This document shows positions 51,101 through 52,921 of a DNA stretch of 64,000 bases, piece after piece. The stretch is from Owenia fusiformis (Eukaryota > Annelida > Polychaeta > Sabellida > Oweniidae). How positions within the stretch are numbered: position 1 is the stretch's first letter; the number at the start of each line of letters is the position of its first letter. Location: contig CAIIXF020000005.1 in assembly GCA_903813345.2 (NCBI GenBank), forward strand, positions 17,177,375 through 17,241,374, given 5' to 3'. A model generated the notes under the pieces. That model was given only the letters and a program-made list of their open reading frames with translations. It made no database searches and was not told the origin of the DNA. A program made the translations under genes and the position numbers.

Positions 51101-52921
51101 AGGACACGCGATGAGCTCGAGAGACAAAAGTCAGAGATGGAAACCAAGAATGAATTACAACTTACGGTGCTAAATGAAAATCTTTCAACAATACGCAGTG
51201 ACCTTGTTGCGAACCAAACTAAAATGGCTGAACTTCAGAAGCAGAATGATGAAATCAGGGGAGAAAAACTTGGTATGTTAAATAGGATTGATTTGTTGGA
51301 TAATGCAATTTACGTTTACGTTGTGCAATTCAATTTTGAAATGACAATTTTGAGTATATAAAAGATATGTTACAAATAAATATGTTGTAAGCTTAATGGT
51401 TAAAGCACCAAGGACATAAAAGAAAAATTAATGTTTGGCAAAAACTCAAAAATAAGTAATGAATTTAAAAAATTAATCCAAAACATTGATGAATGCAGAG
51501 CTGGTGTAACACCTATAAGAGGAAAAATACATGGAGTTTTTAAGCCTTATAAAATATTGAACAACAATCTTGTGTATTTTCAGCAATGGAAGCTAAGTTG
51601 GACAACAACAATGATGAGAGGAGGGCATTATTGGAGCGCTGCATCAAGAGTGAGAATAAGAGTGAGGAAATGATGACTCAAATGGCAGAGTTGAGGCGTA
51701 AACATGATGACATGAACGCTGCTCTGCATGAACTTGGGAGGGAGAACCAGTCTCTACAGGTGAGGAAGCTCATTTTCTACCAACATCATGGGCTGGAAAC
51801 AAGCCAGAATTTTTTTTGATGAGATTCCTGTGAAACAAAATAACTATTTATAGTCATTTAAAACTTTGATTACACCAAAAATGTCTTTGATGAAAAAAGA
51901 TTTCCGACCTCCAAGATATGTCAAATATGGTCTGACACCCCTGTTATTTCTCAAAAACCTCCAATAAAAGTCCTTGAAATCTACAATAATTGAGATTGTT
52001 AACATATTTACAGCATCAAAACTATAAAATCGTTAATGTGTTAGTCAAGATGAAAGTGTGGTAACTCAATGAAGATTCAGGGAAGTAACCAGTTTTTCAT
52101 TTCCAGATTAAAACAACAAAAACAAGTGGCAGGAAATGGACAGATGATTCTCAAGTAAAAGAATGTATGCAGTGTGACAAATCTTTCTCTGTTACTGTAC
52201 GGAAGGTAAGATATTATAACATTACATGTATTTTGGCTTGCTTAATTGTGTTTGAACTTACATACAAGGTTTCATTTCTTGATTGAGGGAAGTTCACACT
52301 GTTTTTATTGTACTTTTTAAAAGTGCTATATTGTCATTGTGTTGTACTTTTTAAAAGTGCTATATTGTCATCGTTTTGTACTTTTTAAAAGTGCTATATT
52401 GTCATTGTGTTGTACTTTTTAAAAGTGCTATATTGTCATCGTTTTGTACTTTTTAAAAGTGCTATATTGTCATCGTTTTGTACTTTTTAAAAGAACTATA
52501 TTGTCATTGTGTTGTACTTTTTAAAAGTGCTATATTGTCATCGTTTTGTACTTTTTAAAAGTGCTATATTGTCATCGTTTTGAGATGATGGATGGGAATG
52601 CATTATCAAAATTCAAGAAAAAAATGTTACCTGATCAACATGTCACTTTCACAGATGCAAAAGCAGACAAATGCCGAGATCTGAATAGATTTTGGACATG
52701 CTGAGTAAATTATTTGGTGGCTATTTTGAATTTCTTGTTATAAACATGCAACATCATATATGTTATGTTATATTGTTTTTTTTGTATTCCAGCATCACTG
52801 TCGAAATTGTGGAAACATCTTTTGTAATGAATGTTCATCGAATAACTCTGCCATTGCCTCATCCAAGAAACCTGTTCGGGTCTGTGATGCTTGTTACGTA
52901 GACATTCAACAATCCCGGTGA
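3125..52921 (+). CDS. EEA1: Early endosome antigen 1 (EEA1) homologue, 40 exons
   Basis: Forty exons join in frame to 1569 aa (human EEA1: 1411). Order: glycine/serine-rich leader (1-42); C2H2 fingers at 43, 115 and 149; coiled coil from about 180 to 1490; FYVE domain 1505-1565. Diagnostic matches to EEA1 are [12 protein letters not shown] after finger 3, [18 protein letters not shown] (exon 21), [10 protein letters not shown] and [10 protein letters not shown] (exon 38), and [18 protein letters not shown] (exons 39-40). From family knowledge, EEA1 is a Rab5 effector. Its finger binds Rab5-GTP, its coiled coil spans between membranes, and its FYVE domain binds PI3P, so early endosomes are tethered before fusion. 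The FYVE WxxD, RKHHCR and RVC motifs and all eight zinc cysteines (1514, 1517, 1530, 1533, 1538, 1541, 1558, 1561) are intact. Unusual points are the extra fingers and an 18-kb intron. 33 of 39 introns are phase 0. Small extra exons in the long introns could have been missed. Confidence 0.95.
3263..3349 (+). CDS. EEA1: EEA1 exon 2, Ser/Gly-rich leader
   Basis: Residues 14-42 between ttgtttcag and gtcagt, phase 0. Low-complexity serine, glycine and glutamine linker ([15 protein letters not shown]) leading into finger 1. It is locally much more GC-rich than the surrounding introns. Confidence 0.85.
4021..4236 (+). CDS. EEA1: EEA1 exon 3, C2H2 zinc finger 1
   Basis: Residues 43-114 between ttttttccag and gtacaa, phase 0 on both sides. 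[20 protein letters not shown] is a C-x2-C...H-x4-H finger with the EEA1 GF-x-CP start. About 45 further residues form a polar linker not present in human EEA1. The MCMKSL core is the closest of the three to the human finger. Confidence 0.92.
5119..5220 (+). CDS. EEA1: EEA1 exon 4, C2H2 zinc finger 2
   Basis: Residues 115-148 between aattgcag and gtgagt, phase 0 on both sides, exactly 34 codons. [20 protein letters not shown] repeats the finger 1 start almost unchanged, including the same six residues straight after the splice site. This points to exon duplication. Skipping would keep the frame. Confidence 0.92.
6004..6098 (+). CDS. EEA1: EEA1 exon 5, C2H2 zinc finger 3
   Basis: Residues 149-179 between atttccacag and gtaaca; starts in phase 0, ends in phase 2. 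[20 protein letters not shown] then YDKEH. This finger has HY at the position of the tyrosine in the vertebrate finger (the other two have HF). It directly precedes the coiled coil, as the single human finger does. Confidence 0.92.
6496..6634 (+). CDS. EEA1: EEA1 exon 6, start of coiled coil
   Basis: Residues 180-226 between aatgctgcag and gtaaca. [20 protein letters not shown] is a near match to the conserved EEA1 block after the finger. The donor is the first unit of a 22-bp tandem repeat. Confidence 0.93.
6635..6914 (+). repeat. 22-bp minisatellite made of repeated splice-donor units
   Basis: Starts at 6635, 6659, 6681 and then every 22 bp to 6901, 13 units of GTAACATTTTKACACTCAACAG type. 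The array begins exactly at the exon 6 donor, so CAG|GTRACA is repeated at 6635, 6703, 6747, 6791, 6813, 6857 and 6879. Any downstream donor would add GTA ACA TTT and soon a TGA or other stop. Confidence 0.9.
6960..7265. repeat. Cluster of TGGTGTGA / TCACACCA hairpin motifs
   Basis: TGGTGTGA-like words and their complements occur many times, including an 11-bp inverted pair AAGTCACACCA...TGGTGTGACTT with a 6-base loop near 7075-7105. Degenerate copies follow at about 7150 and 7220. Probably a decayed inverted-repeat element in intron 6. Confidence 0.5.
7324..7600 (+). repeat. Dispersed repeat R1, copy A
   Basis: About 270 bp matching, in reverse orientation, 29630-29910. Shared words include GGTCCATGTGCAGTATGGCA and TTTTTATTAAAACAATATGT. 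Coding potential is not visible. Interspersed repeat of unknown class. Confidence 0.75.
7823..7886 (+). CDS. EEA1: EEA1 exon 7
   Basis: Residues 227-247 plus one base, attttatttcag to gtgagt. [20 protein letters not shown], coiled coil. Ends in phase 1, one of six non-phase-0 junctions. Confidence 0.88.
8143..8249 (+). CDS. EEA1: EEA1 exon 8
   Basis: Residues 248-283, tatttttccag to gtgagg. [20 protein letters not shown], heptad-like coiled coil with a cysteine near the start. Confidence 0.9.
8854..8940 (+). CDS. EEA1: EEA1 exon 9
   Basis: Residues 284-312, aaccacag to gtaccc, phase 0 both sides. [20 protein letters not shown], coiled coil. Confidence 0.9.
9150..9254 (+). CDS. EEA1: EEA1 exon 10
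   Basis: Residues 313-347, ttatttaag to gtaagg, phase 0 both sides. The block [16 protein letters not shown] corresponds to the human RPGIEDVAVLKKELVQ region, a good anchor for orthology. Confidence 0.93.
9511..9605 (+). CDS. EEA1: EEA1 exon 11
   Basis: Residues 348-378 plus two bases, ctgttgtag to gtaaga. [19 protein letters not shown] aligns with human VQTLMDNMTLERERESEKL. Ends in phase 2. Confidence 0.92.
10238..10306 (+). CDS. EEA1: EEA1 exon 12
   Basis: Residues 379-401 plus two bases, atattctag to gtatgg. [20 protein letters not shown], like human SEATISQLRSELAKGP. Phase 2 at both ends, so also skippable in frame. Confidence 0.9.
10591..10717 (+). CDS. EEA1: EEA1 exon 13
   Basis: Residues 402-444, attgttttag to gttagt (a weaker donor). 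[20 protein letters not shown], coiled coil. Ends in phase 0. Confidence 0.88.
11211..11525 (+). CDS. EEA1: EEA1 exon 14, longest coiled-coil exon
   Basis: Residues 445-549, ggcattttag to gtaagt, 105 codons, phase 0 both sides. Lysine/glutamate/leucine-rich continuous coil, e.g. [20 protein letters not shown]. No proline or glycine break until TGELEEK. Confidence 0.92.
11526..12850 (+). other. EEA1 intron 14
   Basis: 1.3 kb. It contains a minus-oriented fragment of the CAGTAAAACCTGT family near 11870-11935 and a perfect 25-bp inverted repeat at 12232-12334. No exon is recognised. Confidence 0.6.
12232..12334. repeat. Perfect 25-bp inverted repeat with 53-bp loop
   Basis: The left arm 12232-12256 begins TATGACCTGAATCGATTGCA; the right arm 12310-12334 is its exact complement. 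No target-site duplication is clear. Either a very small fold-back element or an RNA hairpin in the EEA1 pre-mRNA. Confidence 0.85.
12851..12988 (+). CDS. EEA1: EEA1 exon 15
   Basis: Residues 550-595, ctgttgttaag to gtaaga, phase 0 both sides. [20 protein letters not shown], coiled coil. The acceptor is AAG, a weaker class. Confidence 0.88.
13268..13480. promoter_or_regulatory. GC-richer islet with CCAAT boxes and GC box in intron 15
   Basis: CCAAT at 13283-13287 and 13458-13462, reverse CCAAT (ATTGG) at 13395-13399 and a GGGGCGGGGC box at 13468-13477 in an otherwise AT-rich intron. It could be an internal promoter or the remains of a transposon promoter; no transcript start is demonstrable. 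Confidence 0.3.
13707..13793 (+). CDS. EEA1: EEA1 exon 16
   Basis: Residues 596-624, acatttcag to gtaaga, phase 0 both sides. [20 protein letters not shown], coiled coil. Confidence 0.9.
14214..14296 (+). CDS. EEA1: EEA1 exon 17
   Basis: Residues 625-651 plus two bases, caattgtag to gtcagt. [20 protein letters not shown], coiled coil. Ends in phase 2. Confidence 0.88.
14696..14789 (+). CDS. EEA1: EEA1 exon 18
   Basis: Residues 652-683, gtactatag to gtaagt. [20 protein letters not shown], corresponding to the human IQNLEALLQKSKENISLLEK region. Confidence 0.9.
15170..15223 (+). CDS. EEA1: EEA1 exon 19
   Basis: Residues 684-701, tttttccag to gtaagt, only 18 codons. [18 protein letters not shown] matches the human IQAGEGETAVLNQLQEKN position. 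Phase 0 both sides. Confidence 0.9.
15720..15950 (+). CDS. EEA1: EEA1 exon 20
   Basis: Residues 702-778, atctacttcag to gtataa, 77 codons, phase 0. KAKVQQLD-type blocks ([16 protein letters not shown]) align with the human SQLDIQIKAK segment just before the conserved exon 21 motif. Confidence 0.92.
16086..16220 (+). CDS. EEA1: EEA1 exon 21, most conserved coil segment
   Basis: Residues 779-823, ttgtctacag to gtgagt, phase 0. [20 protein letters not shown] then [11 protein letters not shown] is almost identical to human EEA1 and is the best single orthology marker in the coil. Confidence 0.95.
16560..16820. mobile_element. Pogo/Tigger-like MITE relic in intron 21
   Basis: The right end ACAGGTTTTACTGTAT at 16805-16820 is shared with copies at 43085 and 55869. 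The interior holds a 23-bp direct duplication near 16692-16737 (GTCCATTGAAAATAACATGC). The left end is decayed. Confidence 0.5.
16874..17083 (+). CDS. EEA1: EEA1 exon 22
   Basis: Residues 824-893, cttctacag to gtgtga (weak donor), 70 codons, phase 0 both sides. [20 protein letters not shown], coiled coil. Confidence 0.9.
17211..17339 (+). CDS. EEA1: EEA1 exon 23
   Basis: Residues 894-936, ttatttgtag to gtatgc, phase 0. [20 protein letters not shown], coiled coil. Intron 22 before it is only 127 bp. Confidence 0.9.
17340..18164 (+). other. EEA1 intron 23 with Tigger-like fragment
   Basis: 825 bp. Around 17960-18110 there is a decayed copy of the family also seen at 42898-43085 (shared word CTTGAAATGTGAACACCTGC). 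The rest shows nothing. Confidence 0.5.
18165..18287 (+). CDS. EEA1: EEA1 exon 24
   Basis: Residues 937-977, tttgctcag to gtaaaa, phase 0. [20 protein letters not shown], coiled coil. Confidence 0.9.
18860..18958 (+). CDS. EEA1: EEA1 exon 25
   Basis: Residues 978-1010, tatgttttag to gtgtgg (weak donor), phase 0. [20 protein letters not shown], coiled coil. Confidence 0.88.
19274..19435 (+). CDS. EEA1: EEA1 exon 26
   Basis: Residues 1011-1064, ttatttgtag to gtaaga, 54 codons, phase 0. [20 protein letters not shown], coiled coil. Confidence 0.9.
19673..19780 (+). CDS. EEA1: EEA1 exon 27
   Basis: Residues 1065-1100, ttgttttcag to gtaatt, phase 0. [20 protein letters not shown], coiled coil. 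It is followed by the 18-kb intron 27. Confidence 0.9.
21310..21430. repeat. Degenerate 20-bp minisatellite
   Basis: Repeated CTGCATCAATTTGCACCAGT-like units, about six, diverging to the right (TTGGCATC variants). Confidence 0.7.
22041..22180. mobile_element. 140-bp fold-back element, TTA flanks
   Basis: Arms 22041-22094 and 22127-22180 pair over 54 bp with about four mismatches, beginning TGCCTGGGTCACATT. Both sides are flanked by TTA, fitting the 3-bp TWA target site of PIF/Harbinger elements. GC-rich compared with its surroundings. No coding capacity, so a MITE. Confidence 0.75.
22422..23037. repeat. Pair of about 55-bp direct repeats
   Basis: 22422-22479 and 22982-23037 share ATGAAGTGTATTTTTAAA and AAATCTC then GTGTCAAAATGAA. 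Spacing is about 560 bp. Either an old segmental duplication or borders of a decayed insertion. Confidence 0.6.
23075..23160. mobile_element. GGCATAGCC-type repeat fragment
   Basis: GGGGCATAGCCTTGATTTAC followed by G-rich tracts. A similar arrangement (CCGTAGCCAG then G runs) occurs at 58450-58500. Resembles widespread invertebrate interspersed repeats; class unknown. Confidence 0.4.
23288..23560 (-). mobile_element. Inverted-repeat element E, copy 1
   Basis: Imperfect inverted ends: GTATACTTGCATCCTCC near 23291 and GGAGGATGTATAC near 23546. About 80 bp of its interior (minus strand, TGCGACAGCCAATCAGATTG and on) recurs at 49722-49795. It carries reverse CCAAT, an ATCACGTGAT E-box and a TTATAAAG word, so it may bring promoter sequence with it. 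Confidence 0.6.
23975..24055 (-). mobile_element. tRNA-derived SINE-like head
   Basis: On the minus strand a B-box-like GGTTTGAATCCCG (23988-24000) lies about 45 bp after a weak A-box-like TAGCTGGACTAG (24041-24052), followed by an A/T-rich tail. No acceptor stem can be formed, so this is a SINE or tRNA pseudogene, not a tRNA. Confidence 0.4.
25252..25950. repeat. 120-bp tandem repeat, about 5.8 copies
   Basis: Copies begin about every 120 bp (25259, 25379, 25499, 25625, 25744, 25863), each with TTGATACCAAGGTTGATGTC and CCGATCCTTCC. Copies are mostly over 90 percent alike by eye; 4 and 5 share ACACATGTACATGTATC variants. No continuous reading frame. Confidence 0.92.
26940..27200. repeat. Degenerate CTGACATCAAACC repeat
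   Basis: Irregular repeats of TTTTCAGTTGACACC / TAGCTGACATCAA type with 30-60 bp spacing. An old, decayed minisatellite. Confidence 0.4.
29630..29910 (-). repeat. Dispersed repeat R1, copy B (inverted)
   Basis: Reverse-complement match to 7324-7600, including TTGCCATACTGCACATGGAC and AAACATATTGTTTTAATAAA. The two copies are 22 kb apart in introns 6 and 27 of the same transcript. Confidence 0.75.
30178..30309. mobile_element. 132-bp fold-back element
   Basis: Arms of about 45 bp: left ACAATTATTGACCTCTCC..., right its complement ending GGAGAGGTCTATAATTGT, also sharing GTTTACTGTCAAAATTATAT with the complement on the other side. It directly abuts the ORF fragment at 30314. Confidence 0.75.
30314..30604 (-). 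pseudogene. Crypton/DUF3504-like N-terminal fragment
   Basis: A 96-residue minus-strand frame starting near [20 protein letters not shown]. The pattern RF-x-(D/E)-x-I-x-x-LLESKDS-x-NTKK-x-x-x-x-C-x-x-LL-x-DF resembles the N-terminal domain of ZMYM2/QRICH1-like proteins of marine invertebrates, which carry a Crypton-derived tyrosine-recombinase (DUF3504) domain. Similarity stops at about residue 70 (after TADILKYN); the recombinase itself is absent. Upstream on the minus strand are a TGACGTCA site at the first ATG and a CCAAT-type site near 30680. Likely a captured or decayed first exon. The family call is from pattern memory. Confidence 0.45.
31081..33033. repeat. 46-bp tandem array, about 42 copies
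   Basis: Unit contains ATCATCATCTGACCCAACCT and CATATTGAGCACAGTCTGCA. Variants at fixed positions: CACAG/CATAG/CTCAG; TGCACTG/TGCCCTG/CAACACTG; ATCATC/ATCTTC; CCCAACC/CCTAACC. 46 is not a multiple of three and all frames break, so it is non-coding. Confidence 0.95.
36751..37092. repeat. 29-bp tandem repeat, about 12 copies
   Basis: Unit AACTATGTTTTCAACCTTAA followed by AGCCATGAG. Early copies vary (CCCATACAACC), later copies are nearly identical. Just upstream of exon 28 by 0.7 kb. Confidence 0.9.
37586..37700. mobile_element. Pogo/Tigger-like MITE fragment
   Basis: TACAGTTAAACTTGTTTATC then CGAATCC fits a pogo-type left end at a TA site. Related to copies at 42898 and 55665. Right end not found. 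Confidence 0.5.
37789..37836 (+). CDS. EEA1: EEA1 exon 28
   Basis: Residues 1101-1116, acgattccag to gtaagc, 16 codons: [16 protein letters not shown]. Phase 0 both sides. Short but with strong splice sites and heptad character. Confidence 0.85.
37949..38356 (+). promoter_or_regulatory. Candidate internal promoter in intron 28
   Basis: CCGGAAG (37949-37955), a full CRE TGACGTCA (38179-38186) and the 12-bp palindrome GGTCACGTGACC (38214-38225), which contains the exact CLEAR element GTCACGTGAC bound by TFEB/MITF factors. 125 bp later a good donor ATCTAAG|gtacgt sits at 38350/38351. A transcript starting here could splice to exon 29. No start site is demonstrable from sequence. Confidence 0.35.
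39184..39575. mobile_element. 392-bp inverted-repeat element
   Basis: Perfect 21-bp ends: CTATCACACCAAACTAGTTC(T) at the left and its complement ending at 39575. The interior has further GTTCTC / GAACG words. No target duplication is visible; a run of 13 G follows the right end. Non-autonomous DNA transposon of unknown family. Confidence 0.7.
39627..39701 (+). CDS. EEA1: EEA1 exon 29
   Basis: Residues 1117-1141, ttgtttag to gtaaat, 25 codons, phase 0. [20 protein letters not shown], coiled coil. Confidence 0.88.
39959..40048 (+). CDS. EEA1: EEA1 exon 30
   Basis: Residues 1142-1171, gtactgtag to gtatgc, phase 0. [20 protein letters not shown], coiled coil. Followed by the 6.2-kb intron 30. 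Confidence 0.9.
40125..40424. repeat. Tandem duplication of about 150 bp
   Basis: Copies 40125-40277 and 40278-40424 share AAGTAATACCTTTCTAAA, AAAGAAGCAATGGTTTGGTT and GGGGCGGGCAA. Only small indels differ, so the duplication is fairly young. Confidence 0.85.
41092..42164 (-). mobile_element. Mariner element with perfect 42-bp inverted ends
   Basis: Ends CGAGGGTTGTCCCAGAAGTA... at 41092-41133 and its exact complement at 42123-42164, flanked on both sides by TA, the Tc1/mariner target site. 1073 bp, shorter than a full mariner of about 1.3 kb. A defective transposase start lies on the minus strand. The identical ends suggest movement after the transposase was lost, using an enzyme supplied elsewhere. 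Confidence 0.9.
41488..41766 (-). pseudogene. Broken mariner transposase N-terminus
   Basis: From ATG at 41764-41766 ([16 protein letters not shown]) the frame meets TAA at 41716-41718, then continues in the same frame through [20 protein letters not shown] to a stop near 41488. This is the second helix-turn-helix of mariner transposases (compare the usual x-W-x-KRFK pattern). The DD-D catalytic part is missing. Confidence 0.7.
42543..42612. repeat. Palindromic TACTGTAC tract
   Basis: Repeated GTACTGTACTGTACTGTGCT with flanking complements; can form a hairpin. Simple-sequence origin likely. Confidence 0.5.
42898..43087. mobile_element. Pogo/Tigger-like MITE
   Basis: Left ACATTGAAACCTGTATATCC, right GACAGGTTTTACTGTA, about 190 bp. 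Interior GAAATGTGAACACCTGCTAA is shared with copies near 11900 (reverse) and 18030. Confidence 0.6.
43475..44815. mobile_element. Composite element: (CCGT)n microsatellite plus 145-bp core repeats
   Basis: Left end ATCCCATCGAACGAAGTTCG (with a CGAAC-GAA-GTTCG hairpin), right end GTTCGATGGGAT at 44798-44811, i.e. 12-bp inverted ends. Inside: (CCGT)n with a few ACGT interruptions at 43518-43615; then GGGCAATAACTCAAAT; then about five 145-bp units (AGTGGAGCGATTTTGTTCAT starts near 43935, 44080, 44225, 44375, 44507), rich in AAATGGCCGCCATTTT palindromes. The layout resembles pearl-type Helentron-like elements of bivalves, which pair a microsatellite with tandem cores. Frames such as [12 protein letters not shown] here are artefacts. 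Confidence 0.75.
45855..46105. mobile_element. Mariner-type relic ends
   Basis: TATGAGGATTGTTCAATCA (near 45868) and TACAAGGGTTGTTCAATCAT (near 45946) resemble mariner left ends; the following 150 bp has no open frame. Decayed. Confidence 0.4.
46278..46361 (+). CDS. EEA1: EEA1 exon 31
   Basis: Residues 1172-1199, gtctttacag to gtatgt, phase 0. [20 protein letters not shown], coiled coil with one cysteine. Confidence 0.88.
46721..46837 (+). CDS. EEA1: EEA1 exon 32
   Basis: Residues 1200-1238, gtattttcag to gttggt (weak donor), phase 0. [20 protein letters not shown], coiled coil. Confidence 0.88.
46838..48164 (+). other. EEA1 intron 32, nothing recognised
   Basis: 1.3 kb AT-rich intron without a recognisable exon, RNA gene or element. 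Confidence 0.6.
48165..48254 (+). CDS. EEA1: EEA1 exon 33
   Basis: Residues 1239-1268, cgtttgtag to gtgaaa, phase 0. [20 protein letters not shown], coiled coil. Confidence 0.9.
48400..49722 (+). mobile_element. Truncated CR1/L2/jockey-type non-LTR retroelement
   Basis: Sense-oriented insert in intron 33. It encodes the endonuclease part and the linker toward reverse transcriptase, but no RT domain. The 5' end lacks an ATG (a TAA lies a few codons upstream of 48418). The 3' end switches at about 49722 to sequence shared with element E at 23.4 kb. Clade placement is tentative. Confidence 0.85.
48418..49776 (+). pseudogene. APE-type endonuclease ORF fragment with 2A-like start
   Basis: 452 codons counted from a TTG at 48418. 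Residues 9-20 are hydrophobic, then [10 protein letters not shown] at 21-30 (48478-48507), a 2A-like motif in which the usual glutamate is histidine. Exonuclease-endonuclease-phosphatase motifs follow: SNINSLL (41-47), GLCETG with Glu73, YRSPSQS (145-151), GDLN (183-186), CIDHIF (230-235) and SDH (254-256), all with catalytic residues intact. The later part ([10 protein letters not shown]) is the usual linker before RT. The last 17 codons ([17 protein letters not shown]) come from another repeat. Non-LTR elements copy themselves by nicking DNA with this enzyme and reverse transcribing; this copy cannot. Confidence 0.85.
49722..49795 (+). mobile_element. Element E, partial copy 2
   Basis: TGCGACAGCCAATTAGATTG and the following 55 bp match the reverse complement of 23352-23428 with few differences. 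It runs to within about 15 bp of the exon 34 acceptor. Confidence 0.75.
49809..49940 (+). CDS. EEA1: EEA1 exon 34
   Basis: Residues 1269-1312, ctactgtag to gtaaga, phase 0. [20 protein letters not shown], coiled coil. The acceptor lies directly after transposon-derived sequence, which must supply its branch point and pyrimidine tract. Confidence 0.9.
50285..50380 (+). CDS. EEA1: EEA1 exon 35
   Basis: Residues 1313-1344, tgtgtttag to gtacaa, phase 0. [20 protein letters not shown] is very close to human LKDAKQLLIQQKLELQGKAD. Confidence 0.94.
50583..50672 (+). CDS. EEA1: EEA1 exon 36
   Basis: Residues 1345-1374, attttacag to gtatgt, phase 0. [20 protein letters not shown], coiled coil. Confidence 0.9.
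51089..51272 (+). CDS. EEA1: EEA1 exon 37
   Basis: Residues 1375-1435 plus one base, gttacctag to gtatgt. [15 protein letters not shown] and [12 protein letters not shown] match human LTALNENLGTV and ELEKQTDDLRGE. Ends in phase 1. Confidence 0.93.
51584..51759 (+). CDS. EEA1: EEA1 exon 38, coil next to FYVE
   Basis: Residues 1436-1494, gtattttcag to gtgagg. [16 protein letters not shown] and [14 protein letters not shown] are nearly identical to human EEA1. This is the dimer coil that sets FYVE geometry and lies by the second Rab5 site in the family. Confidence 0.95.
52107..52205 (+). CDS. EEA1: EEA1 exon 39, FYVE domain part 1
   Basis: Residues 1495-1527, catttccag to gtaaga, phase 0. W1505-x-x-D1508 motif, first zinc pair C1514 and C1517, and the membrane-inserting loop FSVTVRK, as in human EEA1. 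Confidence 0.96.
52308..52581. repeat. 34-bp tandem repeat, 8 copies
   Basis: Unit TTGTACTTTTTAAAAGTGCT followed by ATATTGTCATYGTK. Each unit holds the palindrome ACTTTTTAAAAGT; one copy has AAAAGAACT instead. Lies in intron 39. Confidence 0.93.
52793..52921 (+). CDS. EEA1: EEA1 exon 40, FYVE domain part 2 and stop
   Basis: Residues 1528-1569 after tgtattccag. [14 protein letters not shown], then [18 protein letters not shown] and TGA (52919-52921). The basic HHCR PI3P pocket and the RVC motif are intact. The end is a few residues longer than the human C-terminus. The stop overlaps a good donor word (CCCG|gtgaga), so an extended alternative end cannot be excluded. Confidence 0.93.
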   Translation, partial: HHCRNCGNIFCNECSSNNSAIASSKKPVRVCDACYVDIQQSR

